Assembly: GCA_029210045.1 (NCBI GenBank)
Contig: JARGNX010000012.1
Span: forward strand, 24,996 to 88,995
Source of the DNA: Coxiellaceae bacterium
GTDB taxonomy: Bacteria > Pseudomonadota > Gammaproteobacteria > Coxiellales > Coxiellaceae
Length of the DNA stretch: 64,000 nt
Direction of reading: 5' to 3'
The position numbers were made by a program, and so were the translations under genes. The notes under the pieces are model-generated. The model did not search any database, was not told where the DNA came from, and saw only the letters and a program-made list of their open reading frames with translations. Positions 17,536 through 26,457 of this stretch are shown piece after piece; position 1 is the stretch's first letter; the number at the start of each line of letters is the position of its first letter.

Positions 17536-18768
17536 ATGGTGCAACAATGGTCGCCGTCGTCTTGGCGACAGTTTGAGAACTTTCAACCGATCCAATACAG
17601 CGACATAGCGCTTATTGAGCTGCAGCCGGTATTAAAGCAATTGGCGCAATATCAACCACTGGTATCCATTGCCTCTATTCAAAATCTTAACGCTCGCCTA
17701 AAAAATATTTATGCTGGTGATGGCTTTATGCTTCAGGGTGGTGATTGTGCTGAATGCTTTTTGGACGTTAGTAGTCATCATGTTAATGCGCAAGTGCAAT
17801 TGTTAACGGATTTAGGGGATTACTTATCTGAGCAGTTAGATTGTGAAGTGTTACCTGTTGGTCGTATTGCGGGTCAATTTGCGAAACCGCGCAGTGAATT
17901 ATTAGAGCGCGTTAATGAAGCGGCGATTCCGCGTTATCGTGGTGATATGATCAATGATGCAGCGCCCAGTGCCACAGCACGTCAATTAGATCCCATGCGA
18001 TTATTGACCGCTTATGATATGGCTACGCGTTGTTTACGATTGATTGAGGATTCGCATTGGCCATCACTCATTACTAGTCATGAAGCCTTGCATTTAGACT
18101 TCGAGCAGGCGCTAACGCGTCAAGCAGATGATGGCAGTTATTATAATGTGTCAACGCATTTTCCGTGGATTGGTATGCGCACGGCGCAGCCGGATTCAGC
18201 ACATATCGAATATGCACGTGGCATTGCGAATCCAGTAGCGATTAAGGTGGGTCCCACATTAACTGACCGCGCACTGCAGGATATGTTGTGGCGTTTAAAT
18301 CCGAATAAAATTCCTGGCAAGGTGAGTTTGATTTATCGTTTAGGACAATCGAGGATTGCAGAACGTTTACCTAAGTTAATTGATGCGGCATTAGCGACTG
18401 AGGTTCCTGTGTTGTGGTTATGTGATCCGATGCATGGCAATACGATTACGACGGCGACAGGTGTTAAGACGCGTCATTGTGCGGAGATGATGGATGAAAT
18501 CTCACAAGCGATGGATATTCATCAACGTAAAGACTGCCGCTTACATGGATTGCATTTAGAGATGACGCATAAGGCAGTCACTGAATGCATTGGAGGTGGT
18601 GCGGTAATGGAAGAGCATCATCTTGATCGTGCTTACGATTCGCCGGTCGATCCGCGTTTGAATCCGGAGCAATCCAAATTATTGGTATCGCATTTGTGCG
18701 AGCGTGCATCTAGTAGTGACGCTGTCATCCCGGAAAACGACAAAGTCGTTTATCCGGGATCCACATAA
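17536..18768 (+). CDS. Class II 3-deoxy-7-phosphoheptulonate (DAHP) synthase
   Basis: First step of the shikimate pathway: phosphoenolpyruvate plus erythrose 4-phosphate to DAHP. Class II (plant/mycobacterial-type) signatures are present: WSPSSWR near the N-terminus, FMLQGGDCAECF, HEALHLDFEQ, YNVSTHFPWIG, AIKVGPT, LWLCDPMHGNT, HLEMTH and DPRLNPEQS. The metal-binding Cys, His, Glu and Asp of those motifs are all present. The last 18 or so codons (SSDAVIPENDKVV...) are read from a REP-like palindrome, so the natural 3' end has been replaced and the stop lies inside the repeat. No other aro genes are adjacent. Confidence 0.93.
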   Translation: MVQQWSPSSWRQFENFQPIQYSDIALIELQPVLKQLAQYQPLVSIASIQNLNARLKNIYAGDGFMLQGGDCAECFLDVSSHHVNAQVQLLTDLGDYLSEQLDCEVLPVGRIAGQFAKPRSELLERVNEAAIPRYRGDMINDAAPSATARQLDPMRLLTAYDMATRCLRLIEDSHWPSLITSHEALHLDFEQALTRQADDGSYYNVSTHFPWIGMRTAQPDSAHIEYARGIANPVAIKVGPTLTDRALQDMLWRLNPNKIPGKVSLIYRLGQSRIAERLPKLIDAALATEVPVLWLCDPMHGNTITTATGVKTRHCAEMMDEISQAMDIHQRKDCRLHGLHLEMTHKAVTECIGGGAVMEEHHLDRAYDSPVDPRLNPEQSKLLVSHLCERASSSDAVIPENDKVVYPGST

Positions 18769-18804
18769 TATTGCCTGGACCCCGGATCGAGTCCGGGGTG
18801 ACAG
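18724..18804. repeat. REP-like palindromes overlapping the 3' end of the DAHP synthase gene
   Basis: GTCATCCCGGA...TATCCGGGATCC followed by GGACCCCGGATCGAGTCCGGGGTGAC. The first palindrome is translated as the C-terminus of the DAHP synthase. The second fills the gap to the convergent gene ending at 18811 and could terminate both transcripts. Confidence 0.85.
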
Positions 18805-18810
18805 GGAGGG

Positions 18811-21687
18811 TTATCCTAAAGTTGCGGTTCTCAGTTCACTTGCGTCATCACTGGCGCCAACTGTGGCGGTGGTGCTTACAGGTGCAACAGGCATGCTTGG
18901 TGCAGCAGTAGCAGGTGCTCTTGGTGAAGCAAATAAGCTAGCGCTTGGTATGCGACTCGGCATGCTAGGTACACCAGACATGCTTGGTGCGCCCGCCATG
19001 CCCGCCATGCCCGGTACACCGATCATTGGCTGCTGCATCATTGCCGCCATGGGATTGCTGACTGCCATCATATACAGCTGTGCAAATTCAGCTGATGTGA
19101 GGTTCAGTGATGCGTTAGTAAACAGTTGGCTTCGGGCTTTTTCGGCTTCGACTGCCCAATGCCCAGGCGGTGCGTGGCTTAGTGCTTCCATTTGACGTTT
19201 ACTGTTTTCCGCTTCGGCTAAACCTTTTAACTCAATACCTTTGGCTTCTGCGGTGGCAGTTGCTAATTTAGCGTCGGCCAATAGCTTGGTGGCTTCGGCT
19301 TGCGCTTTAGCTTCAACAAGAGCCGCATCGGCTTTTGCTTGTGCGAGTGCCAGCACGCCATCAGCTTCAATCTGCAGCTCTTTTTGATGTGCTTCTGCGG
19401 CTTGAACTTTGGCCTGACTATCAGCGCTAGCAGCAGCAAGGCGTGCTTGCGCTTCACCTTCTGCGGCTGCCACCATAGTGGCGGCATCACCTTTCGCTTG
19501 TGCTGCTTGTTTTAATGCTGCCGCCTCGGTGGTAGTAACATCACGCATAGCTGTTAAGGTGGTTAGGTTGGCTTCTTCCAAGCTGGCACTAACATGTGAG
19601 TTGACGGGGTGCCACTGTTGAATATTAATGCCTACTAAGTGAATGCCGATAGATTCTAATGATTCCGATAAAATTGCTTTTGCACTATCGAATGCACGGT
19701 GAAACTCATCAGCAGGTTGTTCATTACCATCGTCTTTTGACTCTGTGCTTTTCTTTTCATCGTCACCTAAATGATGAAGCACGTTGCCACGCCCCATATG
19801 CTCAAGCTTCGTACTACTAATGCAATTACCAAGAGCGGCATGACATTGTTTTTGTAAAGAGTTACGCAGGTCCGATTGTTGCGCAGCTAATTTGGGGTCG
19901 CTGATTTGATAGGTAATGGAAGCGTTGATCATGAGCTTATGGAAGTCGCTGGTTTGTGCATCCAGCTCTTCTAAATCCATTACTAATTGTTGTTCGCTGC
20001 AGGCTAGTTTGCCGATTAAAGTCTGTTGTGGTGAAACAACTAAATGCGTGCCCGTTGGGTAGATGATGTTTTTGTCAGTTTCACGATCTTTAACAACGGC
20101 AACTTCACCGGGTTTGACTTGCATGATAGTAACGTTGCCATGATGAATGTCTTGTGCGTCATCTAAACTGTTGTGTTGATAGCGTGGTATGCCATGCACT
20201 GCAGGAGCGGTTTCATCAACGAGTCGAAACGATGGGTCATCTATAACGTAGCTGCCGTCTTCGCCAATCAATTCACTTGGGTCAATACGATTGAGTACAT
20301 CGGTGAGCCCCTCGCGGTCTTTCATCAATTTTCGTGCGCCAAGTATTACCGCTTGGCCGCGCATATGTCCCAAAAACACTTGCCCGTCTGGTACAAAGAT
20401 GCGGCATTTGGTGCCATGACGTATAACATTGGCGCCTTTACTTACTAAGGCGGGGTATCGGTAGGTGGGGTTGGGGTCTGTTTCGCTGGCTAAGCGCACA
20501 GCGGGATCATTAATGACATAAGGCTTATCGCGAGCTTCGAGAAACTCTGGCTTACCTTTATTCCAAATGCGCAGTAACGTGCCTTCACGAACATAAGCGA
20601 TGGTTAAGGAGCCGGATTGAATTAAAGGGTCGCTAGTACGGAAAACGGCGGGGCGACTACCGGCACCCGCGGATTGTAAGACTGTAAACAACGGCGAATT
20701 AATTTTATACACTAAAGATTCAGATGGGGCACGTTTATCGAGCATGTCAGCGTTACTGTGCTCCAATGTGTCATCATCCAGTAGTTGGTGGGCGCCTAAT
20801 AAATGATAATTAGTACCGTCTTTAACTGCCATCATTTCACCGCGTGATAATCGTATAATATTTAAATTGCCATGCTGAATGTGTTGTGATGAATTGCTCA
20901 CAAAGGGGTTATCGCCAACACGAAAGCTCGGGTTGTTAAAAATATGCTGCCCCTCAGAGAGTAAAACGGGTTTTGAACCAACATAAGCTTTACATACTTC
21001 TCCGGGTGGCACGTTTAAAATCCAATTGGGTCCTGAGTGAGCTACTACCCGTTGCTGGTTGATGTTGTGACGTTGTGTGACACAGAATGTTTGGTCGTTT
21101 TCAATGACATGATATCCTGGAACGGATCGATTATCGGCATCAAGGCCTGCTGTTAAAAAGCCGCCAACACCTTTGGATCGATAGGCGACCACTTCACCTG
21201 GGTTAACGCGAACTATATGGAAGCGACTTGGTGCTCCAGCTTTAGCGGGTGGCAGATGAATCTCATCATGATTTAGCGAAACCTTTTGGCATTTGCTGTC
21301 AGTAGAGAATGGGCCAGTCCAATGGCGGCCGGGGCCGAGCAAGCGCAGTTTGCCATCGCGTGATGTGAAGTAGCCTAGCTCGCCTTCGTTTACCATTGCA
21401 TCCCAGGTAAACGTTGTGCCGCCGGTTTTATTGCCAGCTTTTGTATACAGTGCTTGGTACATTTGTTTGAAGCCTTCGCCGCCTTGGTATTGCGGTGTTG
21501 ATAATAAAGCTGCACTGGGTTTAATGAGATCGGCGGGCCAAGTTTCGCCAATTTGTTCGCGTACGATACCATCGTCATGTTTGGACTCGATGGGAGCTGC
21601 TGGTGCGGAGGGTGCTGGGTGGCCGACATCAATGGGCCTACGGTCAACCATTAAATGATATTCATCACCTTTTTTCTTTCTAGACAT
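18811..21687 (-). CDS. Vault-protein-like protein: beta repeats + SPFH (band 7) domain + long Ala-rich helix
   Basis: 958 aa from the ATG at 21687, chosen because GGGAG lies 8 bp upstream (the frame also opens at a GTG five codons earlier). About residues 95-555 hold seven or so beta-rich units of 50-65 aa marked by 'V.PGE' turns: RVNPGEVVAY, NVPPGEVCKAY, RLSRGEMMAV, YVREGTLLRI, QVKPGEVAVV. Each is followed by a 'G.H' or 'DPSFR' segment. An SPFH-like domain (about 560-710) comes next. A 130-residue Ala/Glu/Lys-rich coiled helix follows (about 715-850, repeating AxAEAKAxAEA), then a Met/Pro/Ala-rich tail (PGMAGMAGAPSM). This order and these sizes parallel eukaryotic major vault protein (repeats, SPFH-fold shoulder, cap helix, cap ring; 893 aa in human). 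The simple alternative is an unusual flotillin-like protein. There is no signal peptide or membrane anchor. Confidence 0.75.
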   Translation of the reverse strand: MSRKKKGDEYHLMVDRRPIDVGHPAPSAPAAPIESKHDDGIVREQIGETWPADLIKPSAALLSTPQYQGGEGFKQMYQALYTKAGNKTGGTTFTWDAMVNEGELGYFTSRDGKLRLLGPGRHWTGPFSTDSKCQKVSLNHDEIHLPPAKAGAPSRFHIVRVNPGEVVAYRSKGVGGFLTAGLDADNRSVPGYHVIENDQTFCVTQRHNINQQRVVAHSGPNWILNVPPGEVCKAYVGSKPVLLSEGQHIFNNPSFRVGDNPFVSNSSQHIQHGNLNIIRLSRGEMMAVKDGTNYHLLGAHQLLDDDTLEHSNADMLDKRAPSESLVYKINSPLFTVLQSAGAGSRPAVFRTSDPLIQSGSLTIAYVREGTLLRIWNKGKPEFLEARDKPYVINDPAVRLASETDPNPTYRYPALVSKGANVIRHGTKCRIFVPDGQVFLGHMRGQAVILGARKLMKDREGLTDVLNRIDPSELIGEDGSYVIDDPSFRLVDETAPAVHGIPRYQHNSLDDAQDIHHGNVTIMQVKPGEVAVVKDRETDKNIIYPTGTHLVVSPQQTLIGKLACSEQQLVMDLEELDAQTSDFHKLMINASITYQISDPKLAAQQSDLRNSLQKQCHAALGNCISSTKLEHMGRGNVLHHLGDDEKKSTESKDDGNEQPADEFHRAFDSAKAILSESLESIGIHLVGINIQQWHPVNSHVSASLEEANLTTLTAMRDVTTTEAAALKQAAQAKGDAATMVAAAEGEAQARLAAASADSQAKVQAAEAHQKELQIEADGVLALAQAKADAALVEAKAQAEATKLLADAKLATATAEAKGIELKGLAEAENSKRQMEALSHAPPGHWAVEAEKARSQLFTNASLNLTSAEFAQLYMMAVSNPMAAMMQQPMIGVPGMAGMAGAPSMSGVPSMPSRIPSASLFASPRAPATAAPSMPVAPVSTTATVGASDDASELRTATLG

Positions 21688-21866
21688 ATTTGTTTCTCCC
21701 ACAAGAGTTTAGTTAACTCCAACAGCGTAGAGAAAATGGTTGAGAAGAAAGAGTAGGCAAATGGAATAACACAGTTTCCATATTGGCAACAGTTGCTTTA
21801 AATGACATCTGCCTAAAACTATGATGCAATAACCGCGTGGGAATCAGTTAATCAAGGGAGACACTC

Positions 21867-23963
21867 GTGCGCGCAGCTGCATCTTATCTGTTCAATCTAA
21901 CAACTTTTAGTCAATTTACAGCCAAGAGAAATACTGAAGCTAAAGGTGTGCTCTATAAGACATCATTGGCTTCTTATCTTATATTGGCTCATATGGGCTT
22001 GTTGGCTAAAAAAGAGTTTGCACGTCAGCGTATGGAGAAAGCATATGCCGGAAAGACTTATGATGAAAAAGTAGCACAAGTGCAACGTGACTTTATGGTG
22101 ATGCGTCCTGATTTGAAAGTTGATGCATCCGTTAGTTCAGCGAAGGCCACTACTCATCAATTCGCTGAAACGGTGGCTAAGCCTACGTACCGATTAGACT
22201 CACGTTTTTTGAATAAAGCACAACTGGATGCCGATGCATGTTTTGTCGATGTTGAAGCGAATATGTCATTTGGTGACTTGGTCAAATTTCTGCATAACAA
22301 AGGCTATCGTATCCCTTTGGTTCCCGAGTTTTTAGATATTACCGTTGGCGGTGCTTTTGTTGGTGTAGCGATTGAATCATCCGGTCATCAGTTTGGTTTA
22401 TTTCATGAGCATGTATTGCAAGTCGAAGTACTGATGCCGAGCGGTGAGTTAAAGACCATGTCGCTTAAAAAATACAGCGATGAGTTCCATGCGCTGCCTA
22501 ATAGCAATGGCACGTTAGGTCGTATCATGCGATTGCGTTTACCGCTAACGCCACTAAAGTCAGTTCATGGTGATCAGCCATGCCATCCGTTTCTTGATGC
22601 GGCGCGCAAAGAAGGTTATATGGATTCACCTGAGTCTGCATGGCTAGCAGGTGACAAACCCCGGGCCGCTTTTAATAAACAAGCCACGGAACATGTGCAT
22701 TTAAAGTATCAGCGATATAATGATATGGCGGAAGCGCTTGCAGAACTGAAGCGAAGCTCTGAAGCAAAAGAAACTGATTTTATAGAGTCAGTTGTGTTGT
22801 CGCCCAGTAATATTGTGATTATTACAGGTGACATTGTTGAGCATGTCAATGATGTTCCTGCAAAGCGGCGTCATGATTATCAAACGCGAGATATTTTTTA
22901 CCAACAAGTGACCGATAAAGAATGCTTGGAAAATTACGTACCATTAAAAGATTACTATGCGCGTTGGCATCAAACGGTATTTTGGAATACGCAATCCCAT
23001 GAACCATTAGCGAAGTTGTTAAATCACCCCACATTTAGAAAACTGTTTGGGCGATTTATGGGGCCTGGGTTTTTAGCCATGCTTAGTGGCGCGCGTGATA
23101 TGTGGGTGCAACACACCACGCCGGTGTCAGCATCTCCAGCATTACCCGTTGAACACATGGTGCAAGATATTGGCATACCGCAAAGCCGAGCGCTTGAATT
23201 TTCACGTTGGTATAACGAAACAATAAACCTATACCCGGTATGGCTGTGCCCGGTTCAGGCATCGGACGGTAGCTTCCCCAGTTTTGCGATGAAGGCTGAA
23301 GGTTCTTATGTTGATTGGGGTATGTTTAATGGCGAGGGGAAGCTAGAAATTCCTGGTGAGCCTAAACACTATACGCGCGCCATTGAGAGAAAGTTAGCCG
23401 AGCTTGGTGGCAATAAAGCATTGTACTCAGACAATGCGCAGACGAGAGCAGAATTTGCCGATCAATACAATACGGAAGCTTATGATGCTATGAAGGCACA
23501 GATGGACCCCGACGGTATCTACCCACCTGTTTATGACAAAATGGTTAAGGCGCAACTTGATGCCGTAAAAAATTGCAGCCCTCATCAAAACAAACTGCCG
23601 TTTTCATTGCATGGCTTTATGCTATTAACACAATGCCTTTCTGTTTCGGTAACGAGTAGTGTATTAGCAGCATTCGCTTTGAATTATTCATTGTTGAGCA
23701 TGAGTGCGCTTGGTTTGGCTGTTGGGGTTGGCGCCTCTCAAGCCTCTCGCTTGTTTGGGCGTGTTGTCTCCTCTGATAAGCAGGAAGCTGAGCGCTATTC
23801 ACTGGGTGTCAGTGGTTGGACTAGTGTGGCATTGCTTGGTTCGTCGCTTGCGGTTATGAGTCAGACTCACTGGACTTGCGCGGCGATTGCCGCAACATTG
23901 CTTACAGTGACGGCTACTGGTACAGCGATTAGTGCTCGATTGCCTGCACCACGAATGCGTTAA
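21867..23963 (+). CDS. DHCR24-like FAD-dependent sterol reductase with extra C-terminal membrane domain
   Basis: 698 aa starting at a GTG with GGGAG 6 bp upstream. Residues about 110-220 form a PCMH-type FAD-binding domain: DVEANMSFGDLVKFL, RIPLVPEFLDITVGG, and AIESSGHQFGLFHEH. The last closely follows the IESSSHKYGLFQ stretch of eukaryotic 24-dehydrocholesterol reductase, which reduces the delta-24 bond of sterols. A hydrophobic segment lies near residues 28-45. After the oxidase core, about 120 residues (from near 580) form three or four membrane spans, which the ~516-aa animal enzyme lacks at this end. Coxiella also carries eukaryote-like sterol reductase genes. A role in modifying host sterol is therefore plausible but inferred. 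Confidence 0.8.
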   Translation: MRAAASYLFNLTTFSQFTAKRNTEAKGVLYKTSLASYLILAHMGLLAKKEFARQRMEKAYAGKTYDEKVAQVQRDFMVMRPDLKVDASVSSAKATTHQFAETVAKPTYRLDSRFLNKAQLDADACFVDVEANMSFGDLVKFLHNKGYRIPLVPEFLDITVGGAFVGVAIESSGHQFGLFHEHVLQVEVLMPSGELKTMSLKKYSDEFHALPNSNGTLGRIMRLRLPLTPLKSVHGDQPCHPFLDAARKEGYMDSPESAWLAGDKPRAAFNKQATEHVHLKYQRYNDMAEALAELKRSSEAKETDFIESVVLSPSNIVIITGDIVEHVNDVPAKRRHDYQTRDIFYQQVTDKECLENYVPLKDYYARWHQTVFWNTQSHEPLAKLLNHPTFRKLFGRFMGPGFLAMLSGARDMWVQHTTPVSASPALPVEHMVQDIGIPQSRALEFSRWYNETINLYPVWLCPVQASDGSFPSFAMKAEGSYVDWGMFNGEGKLEIPGEPKHYTRAIERKLAELGGNKALYSDNAQTRAEFADQYNTEAYDAMKAQMDPDGIYPPVYDKMVKAQLDAVKNCSPHQNKLPFSLHGFMLLTQCLSVSVTSSVLAAFALNYSLLSMSALGLAVGVGASQASRLFGRVVSSDKQEAERYSLGVSGWTSVALLGSSLAVMSQTHWTCAAIAATLLTVTATGTAISARLPAPRMR

Positions 23964-23977
23964 TCTCTCGTTAATCT

Positions 23978-23990
23978 GCATACTGTATGC
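23978..23990. promoter_or_regulatory. Palindromic operator-like site in the LuxR-gene promoter
   Basis: GCATACTGTATGC is a perfect 6-1-6 palindrome lying immediately before TATAAG and 12 bp from the ATG of the LuxR-type gene. The position fits an autoregulatory operator; the binding protein is unknown. Confidence 0.35.
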
Positions 23991-24002
23991 TGTATAAGTA
24001 TT

Positions 24003-24794
24003 ATGACAACGACACGACCAAGCTCATTTGTTTATCGCGTACAGCAAGACATTGATGAGATTTGTCAGCCTATTTTTCAACAACTTAGCTTGAATTACTT
24101 TCACTATTTTTGTGCTTACAAGGATGGTAGTGCGGTTACCCTATACAGCCGGACTGATTGGCACGATTATTTCTATGAATCAGGATTTAAAACTCAGGCT
24201 CCTATTGTGGAAGAAAGCCTCTCATTGAAAAAGGCAAATATTTGCTTGTGGCAAGGTGTTGTTGATGATCATGTTATGCATGACGCTAGTAATTTATTTA
24301 ATGTGGGTCATCCATTATCCATTGTTTTTACCTATAAAGATCACTTCGAATGTTTTGCTTTTGCAGGTGACCAAAGCAACCACCAGCTTATAAATACTTA
24401 TTTCAATAATGTTGATTTATTGTTGCGCTTTACTCATGAATTTCGAGATAAAGCGGCTCATCTTATTTTAGAAGCTGAAACCAATAGGTTTACCTTAGGC
24501 CAGCAGCAGCAAGCCGATGCTCTGCAGTTGTTGGATGGCGTGCCGAACAAACCCTTAATATTGCAAGGCACGTATCAAGCGGCTCAGCTGACCCCAAGAG
24601 AGCTTAGCGTTGCTCAACATATGCTGTATGGCTATACCACCCATGATTTAGCTGAAAAATTGAATCGTTCACCGCGAACAATAGAAACGCACATGAATTC
24701 TCTTAAAGATAAATTAAACTGTAAGCGCCGCTCTGATTTACAATATTTATTGATGCAGCAAAGTCAGCAGTTATTTCAATACGTGGGTATTTAG
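24003..24794 (+). CDS. LuxR-family transcriptional regulator (LpnR-like)
   Basis: 263 aa. The C-terminal 60 residues are a GerE/LuxR helix-turn-helix: LTPRELSVAQHMLYGYTTHDLAEKLNRSPRTIETHMNSLKDKL, with the usual 'RTIETH' recognition helix. The N-terminal 170 residues resemble a PAS/autoinducer-domain fold but show no conserved acyl-homoserine-lactone pocket pattern that I can identify. Legionella has several orphan regulators of this build (LpnR type) that act on host-phase traits. No luxI-type synthase is nearby. A palindrome overlaps its promoter, suggesting autoregulation. Confidence 0.85.
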   Translation: MTTTRPSSFVYRVQQDIDEICQPIFQQLSLNYFHYFCAYKDGSAVTLYSRTDWHDYFYESGFKTQAPIVEESLSLKKANICLWQGVVDDHVMHDASNLFNVGHPLSIVFTYKDHFECFAFAGDQSNHQLINTYFNNVDLLLRFTHEFRDKAAHLILEAETNRFTLGQQQQADALQLLDGVPNKPLILQGTYQAAQLTPRELSVAQHMLYGYTTHDLAEKLNRSPRTIETHMNSLKDKLNCKRRSDLQYLLMQQSQQLFQYVGI

Positions 24795-24834
24795 TTCATT
24801 GCCACGGATGATTGTATCAACTTGGTAATACAGT

Positions 24835-25491
24835 TTACGCAGTCATCAACGCCAACAGCGGTTGCATGCTTTTTTCAGTGATGTAATGTTCACAGACTTT
24901 TTCGATGTTTTCGCGGTAATAAGCGCCGCCGTATCCGACAAAGCGTTTGACGTCATCGTATACATCTAAATCATTTTGGCCGTCGCCCACATATAAAATA
25001 TTGGCAAAGGCTTGTTTGATTTGCTCGACAACGATTCGTTTACCGCCGCCGGTGGTCATGGGGCTGGTGTGGTCGTAATCGAGATAATTACCTTCATCAT
25101 CAAAGTCTAGGTCTACTGCAAATACTTGGTCCTCTGGAATAGTGAGCTTTTCAGCAAACAGTTGCACGGCAGGGTTTACGCCGGCAGAGATGACAAATAT
25201 GGCAATGCCTTGTTGTTGGCATTGTGTGATTACATGATCGATGGCGGGGGTGCGTTGTTGGTAATAAGCATCAGCCAGTTGTTCGCATTGCTGGCGGGTG
25301 GGTCGTGTGGCTTCAATGCGTTGTCGATAAATGTCGGGCGTCATGCCGGTTTCAGCCATCGCTTGTTCGGTGAGGTGTTCGACGCTGTCTTCAACGCCGT
25401 TCCAGCGTGCTAGTTCCACGATGCCTTCAATGGAAGATAGAGTGCCGTCGCAGTCAAATACCACGGCATCAAAAGGTTGTTGGTTGCTCAT
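24835..25491 (-). CDS. HAD-superfamily phosphatase, phosphoserine-phosphatase-like
   Basis: 218 aa, subfamily IB. Motif I is VFDCDGTLS (nucleophile and acid Asp), motif II ISAG, motif III a Lys in GGGKRIV, and motif IV GDGQNDLDVYDDV. A helical cap at about 20-85 fits a SerB-like small-molecule phosphatase, though true SerB has extra conserved residues and context; the substrate is unknown. Its ATG overlaps the stop of the upstream glycoside-hydrolase-like gene by 4 bp (ATGA), so the two are translationally coupled. Confidence 0.85.
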   Translation of the reverse strand: MSNQQPFDAVVFDCDGTLSSIEGIVELARWNGVEDSVEHLTEQAMAETGMTPDIYRQRIEATRPTRQQCEQLADAYYQQRTPAIDHVITQCQQQGIAIFVISAGVNPAVQLFAEKLTIPEDQVFAVDLDFDDEGNYLDYDHTSPMTTGGGKRIVVEQIKQAFANILYVGDGQNDLDVYDDVKRFVGYGGAYYRENIEKVCEHYITEKSMQPLLALMTA

Positions 25492-26378
25492 ATCGATGGA
25501 GTGCTCTCGAGTAACTTAAACAGCGTATAGTACTTGTTGTTCGCGCTCCATGCATACCAGCCGTGGGCGCCTGCGTCTTTCGCTGCTTTAATTTGTGCTT
25601 TGATATAGTTCATACGTGGACCATACCCCATGCGGTAACGATAATTGGAAGTCTCAATATATGCAATCACTTTAAATGGTGGTCTACCACCAAATTGATC
25701 TTTCAGTAATTGCAGTGAGTTGCTGATCGTCTCGTAGGGTCGGCGAGAATGAAAAGGCTGTGGCTCATAATGTGAGGGATACACCATGGGGCAAACCACA
25801 TCGACGGAATTAGCAAATAATTTCAGGTTTTGGCCAATGCTCAATGATGGTTTATGCGCGGCAACACCAAACACATCGATTTGTAATGGTAAACCGAGCT
25901 TATTAACGCGTTGTTTATACCAATGAATGACTTTGTGCACGTCGTGTGCGTTTTGCTTGGAGGGGCGTTTGCCGACTTTGTAACGGATATAGTCCAGTTG
26001 GATCTCATCGGCGCCCATTTTGGCGATCTGTTGCACTAATTTATATTTCTTTTGCCATATTTTGGGGTTTGTCATTTGGTTGCCGGTGGCACCGCCGGGG
26101 AACATAACAATGCGCGCCACATGGCGAATGTTATGTTTGTCGAGTAGCTGCAGGTTGCGGTGATAGCGTTTACTATAACGATTGTAATCAATAACAAAGG
26201 TGTTAATACCAACAGCTTTGGCGCGCATAACTAGCTTTTTGAACTTCTTATCATTCATTGCTGTCCATTGTGTTACGTAAATGCCCTTTTGAAAGGCAAG
26301 AGCGTATGAGGGTATGAGTAAGCTGCTGAAAAAAAACAATAAAATGATTAATGTGGTCCGATAAGCGCGCTGCAACAT
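25488..26378 (-). CDS. Secreted putative glycoside hydrolase (DUF4015-like TIM barrel)
   Basis: 296 aa with a signal peptide (hydrophobic about 8-28, ALAFQ). The TIM-barrel pattern of DUF4015 proteins is visible: KGIYVTQWTAM at strand 1, NTFVIDYNRY, HVARIVMFPG, GADEIQLDYIRY (probable catalytic Asp region), QIDVFGVAAH, VDVVCPMVYPSHY, and a final GAHGWYAWSANN. The family is related to GH13-type barrels and acts on polysaccharide or wall glycans; the substrate is not known. It is the first gene of a two-gene unit with the HAD phosphatase. Confidence 0.8.
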   Translation of the reverse strand: MLQRAYRTTLIILLFFFSSLLIPSYALAFQKGIYVTQWTAMNDKKFKKLVMRAKAVGINTFVIDYNRYSKRYHRNLQLLDKHNIRHVARIVMFPGGATGNQMTNPKIWQKKYKLVQQIAKMGADEIQLDYIRYKVGKRPSKQNAHDVHKVIHWYKQRVNKLGLPLQIDVFGVAAHKPSLSIGQNLKLFANSVDVVCPMVYPSHYEPQPFHSRRPYETISNSLQLLKDQFGGRPPFKVIAYIETSNYRYRMGYGPRMNYIKAQIKAAKDAGAHGWYAWSANNKYYTLFKLLESTPSI

Positions 26379-26457
26379 GAGATCACCTGTCCATATTTTA
26401 TCCTTAAGTGGCTAAAGTATAGACAGGTTTTATTTTATTTCTTGTGCGAAGTTCAGT

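Noticed and set aside
18704..19195. 163-codon plus-strand frame
   Set aside because: Starts inside the DAHP synthase gene and runs antisense to the low-complexity tail of the vault-like gene.
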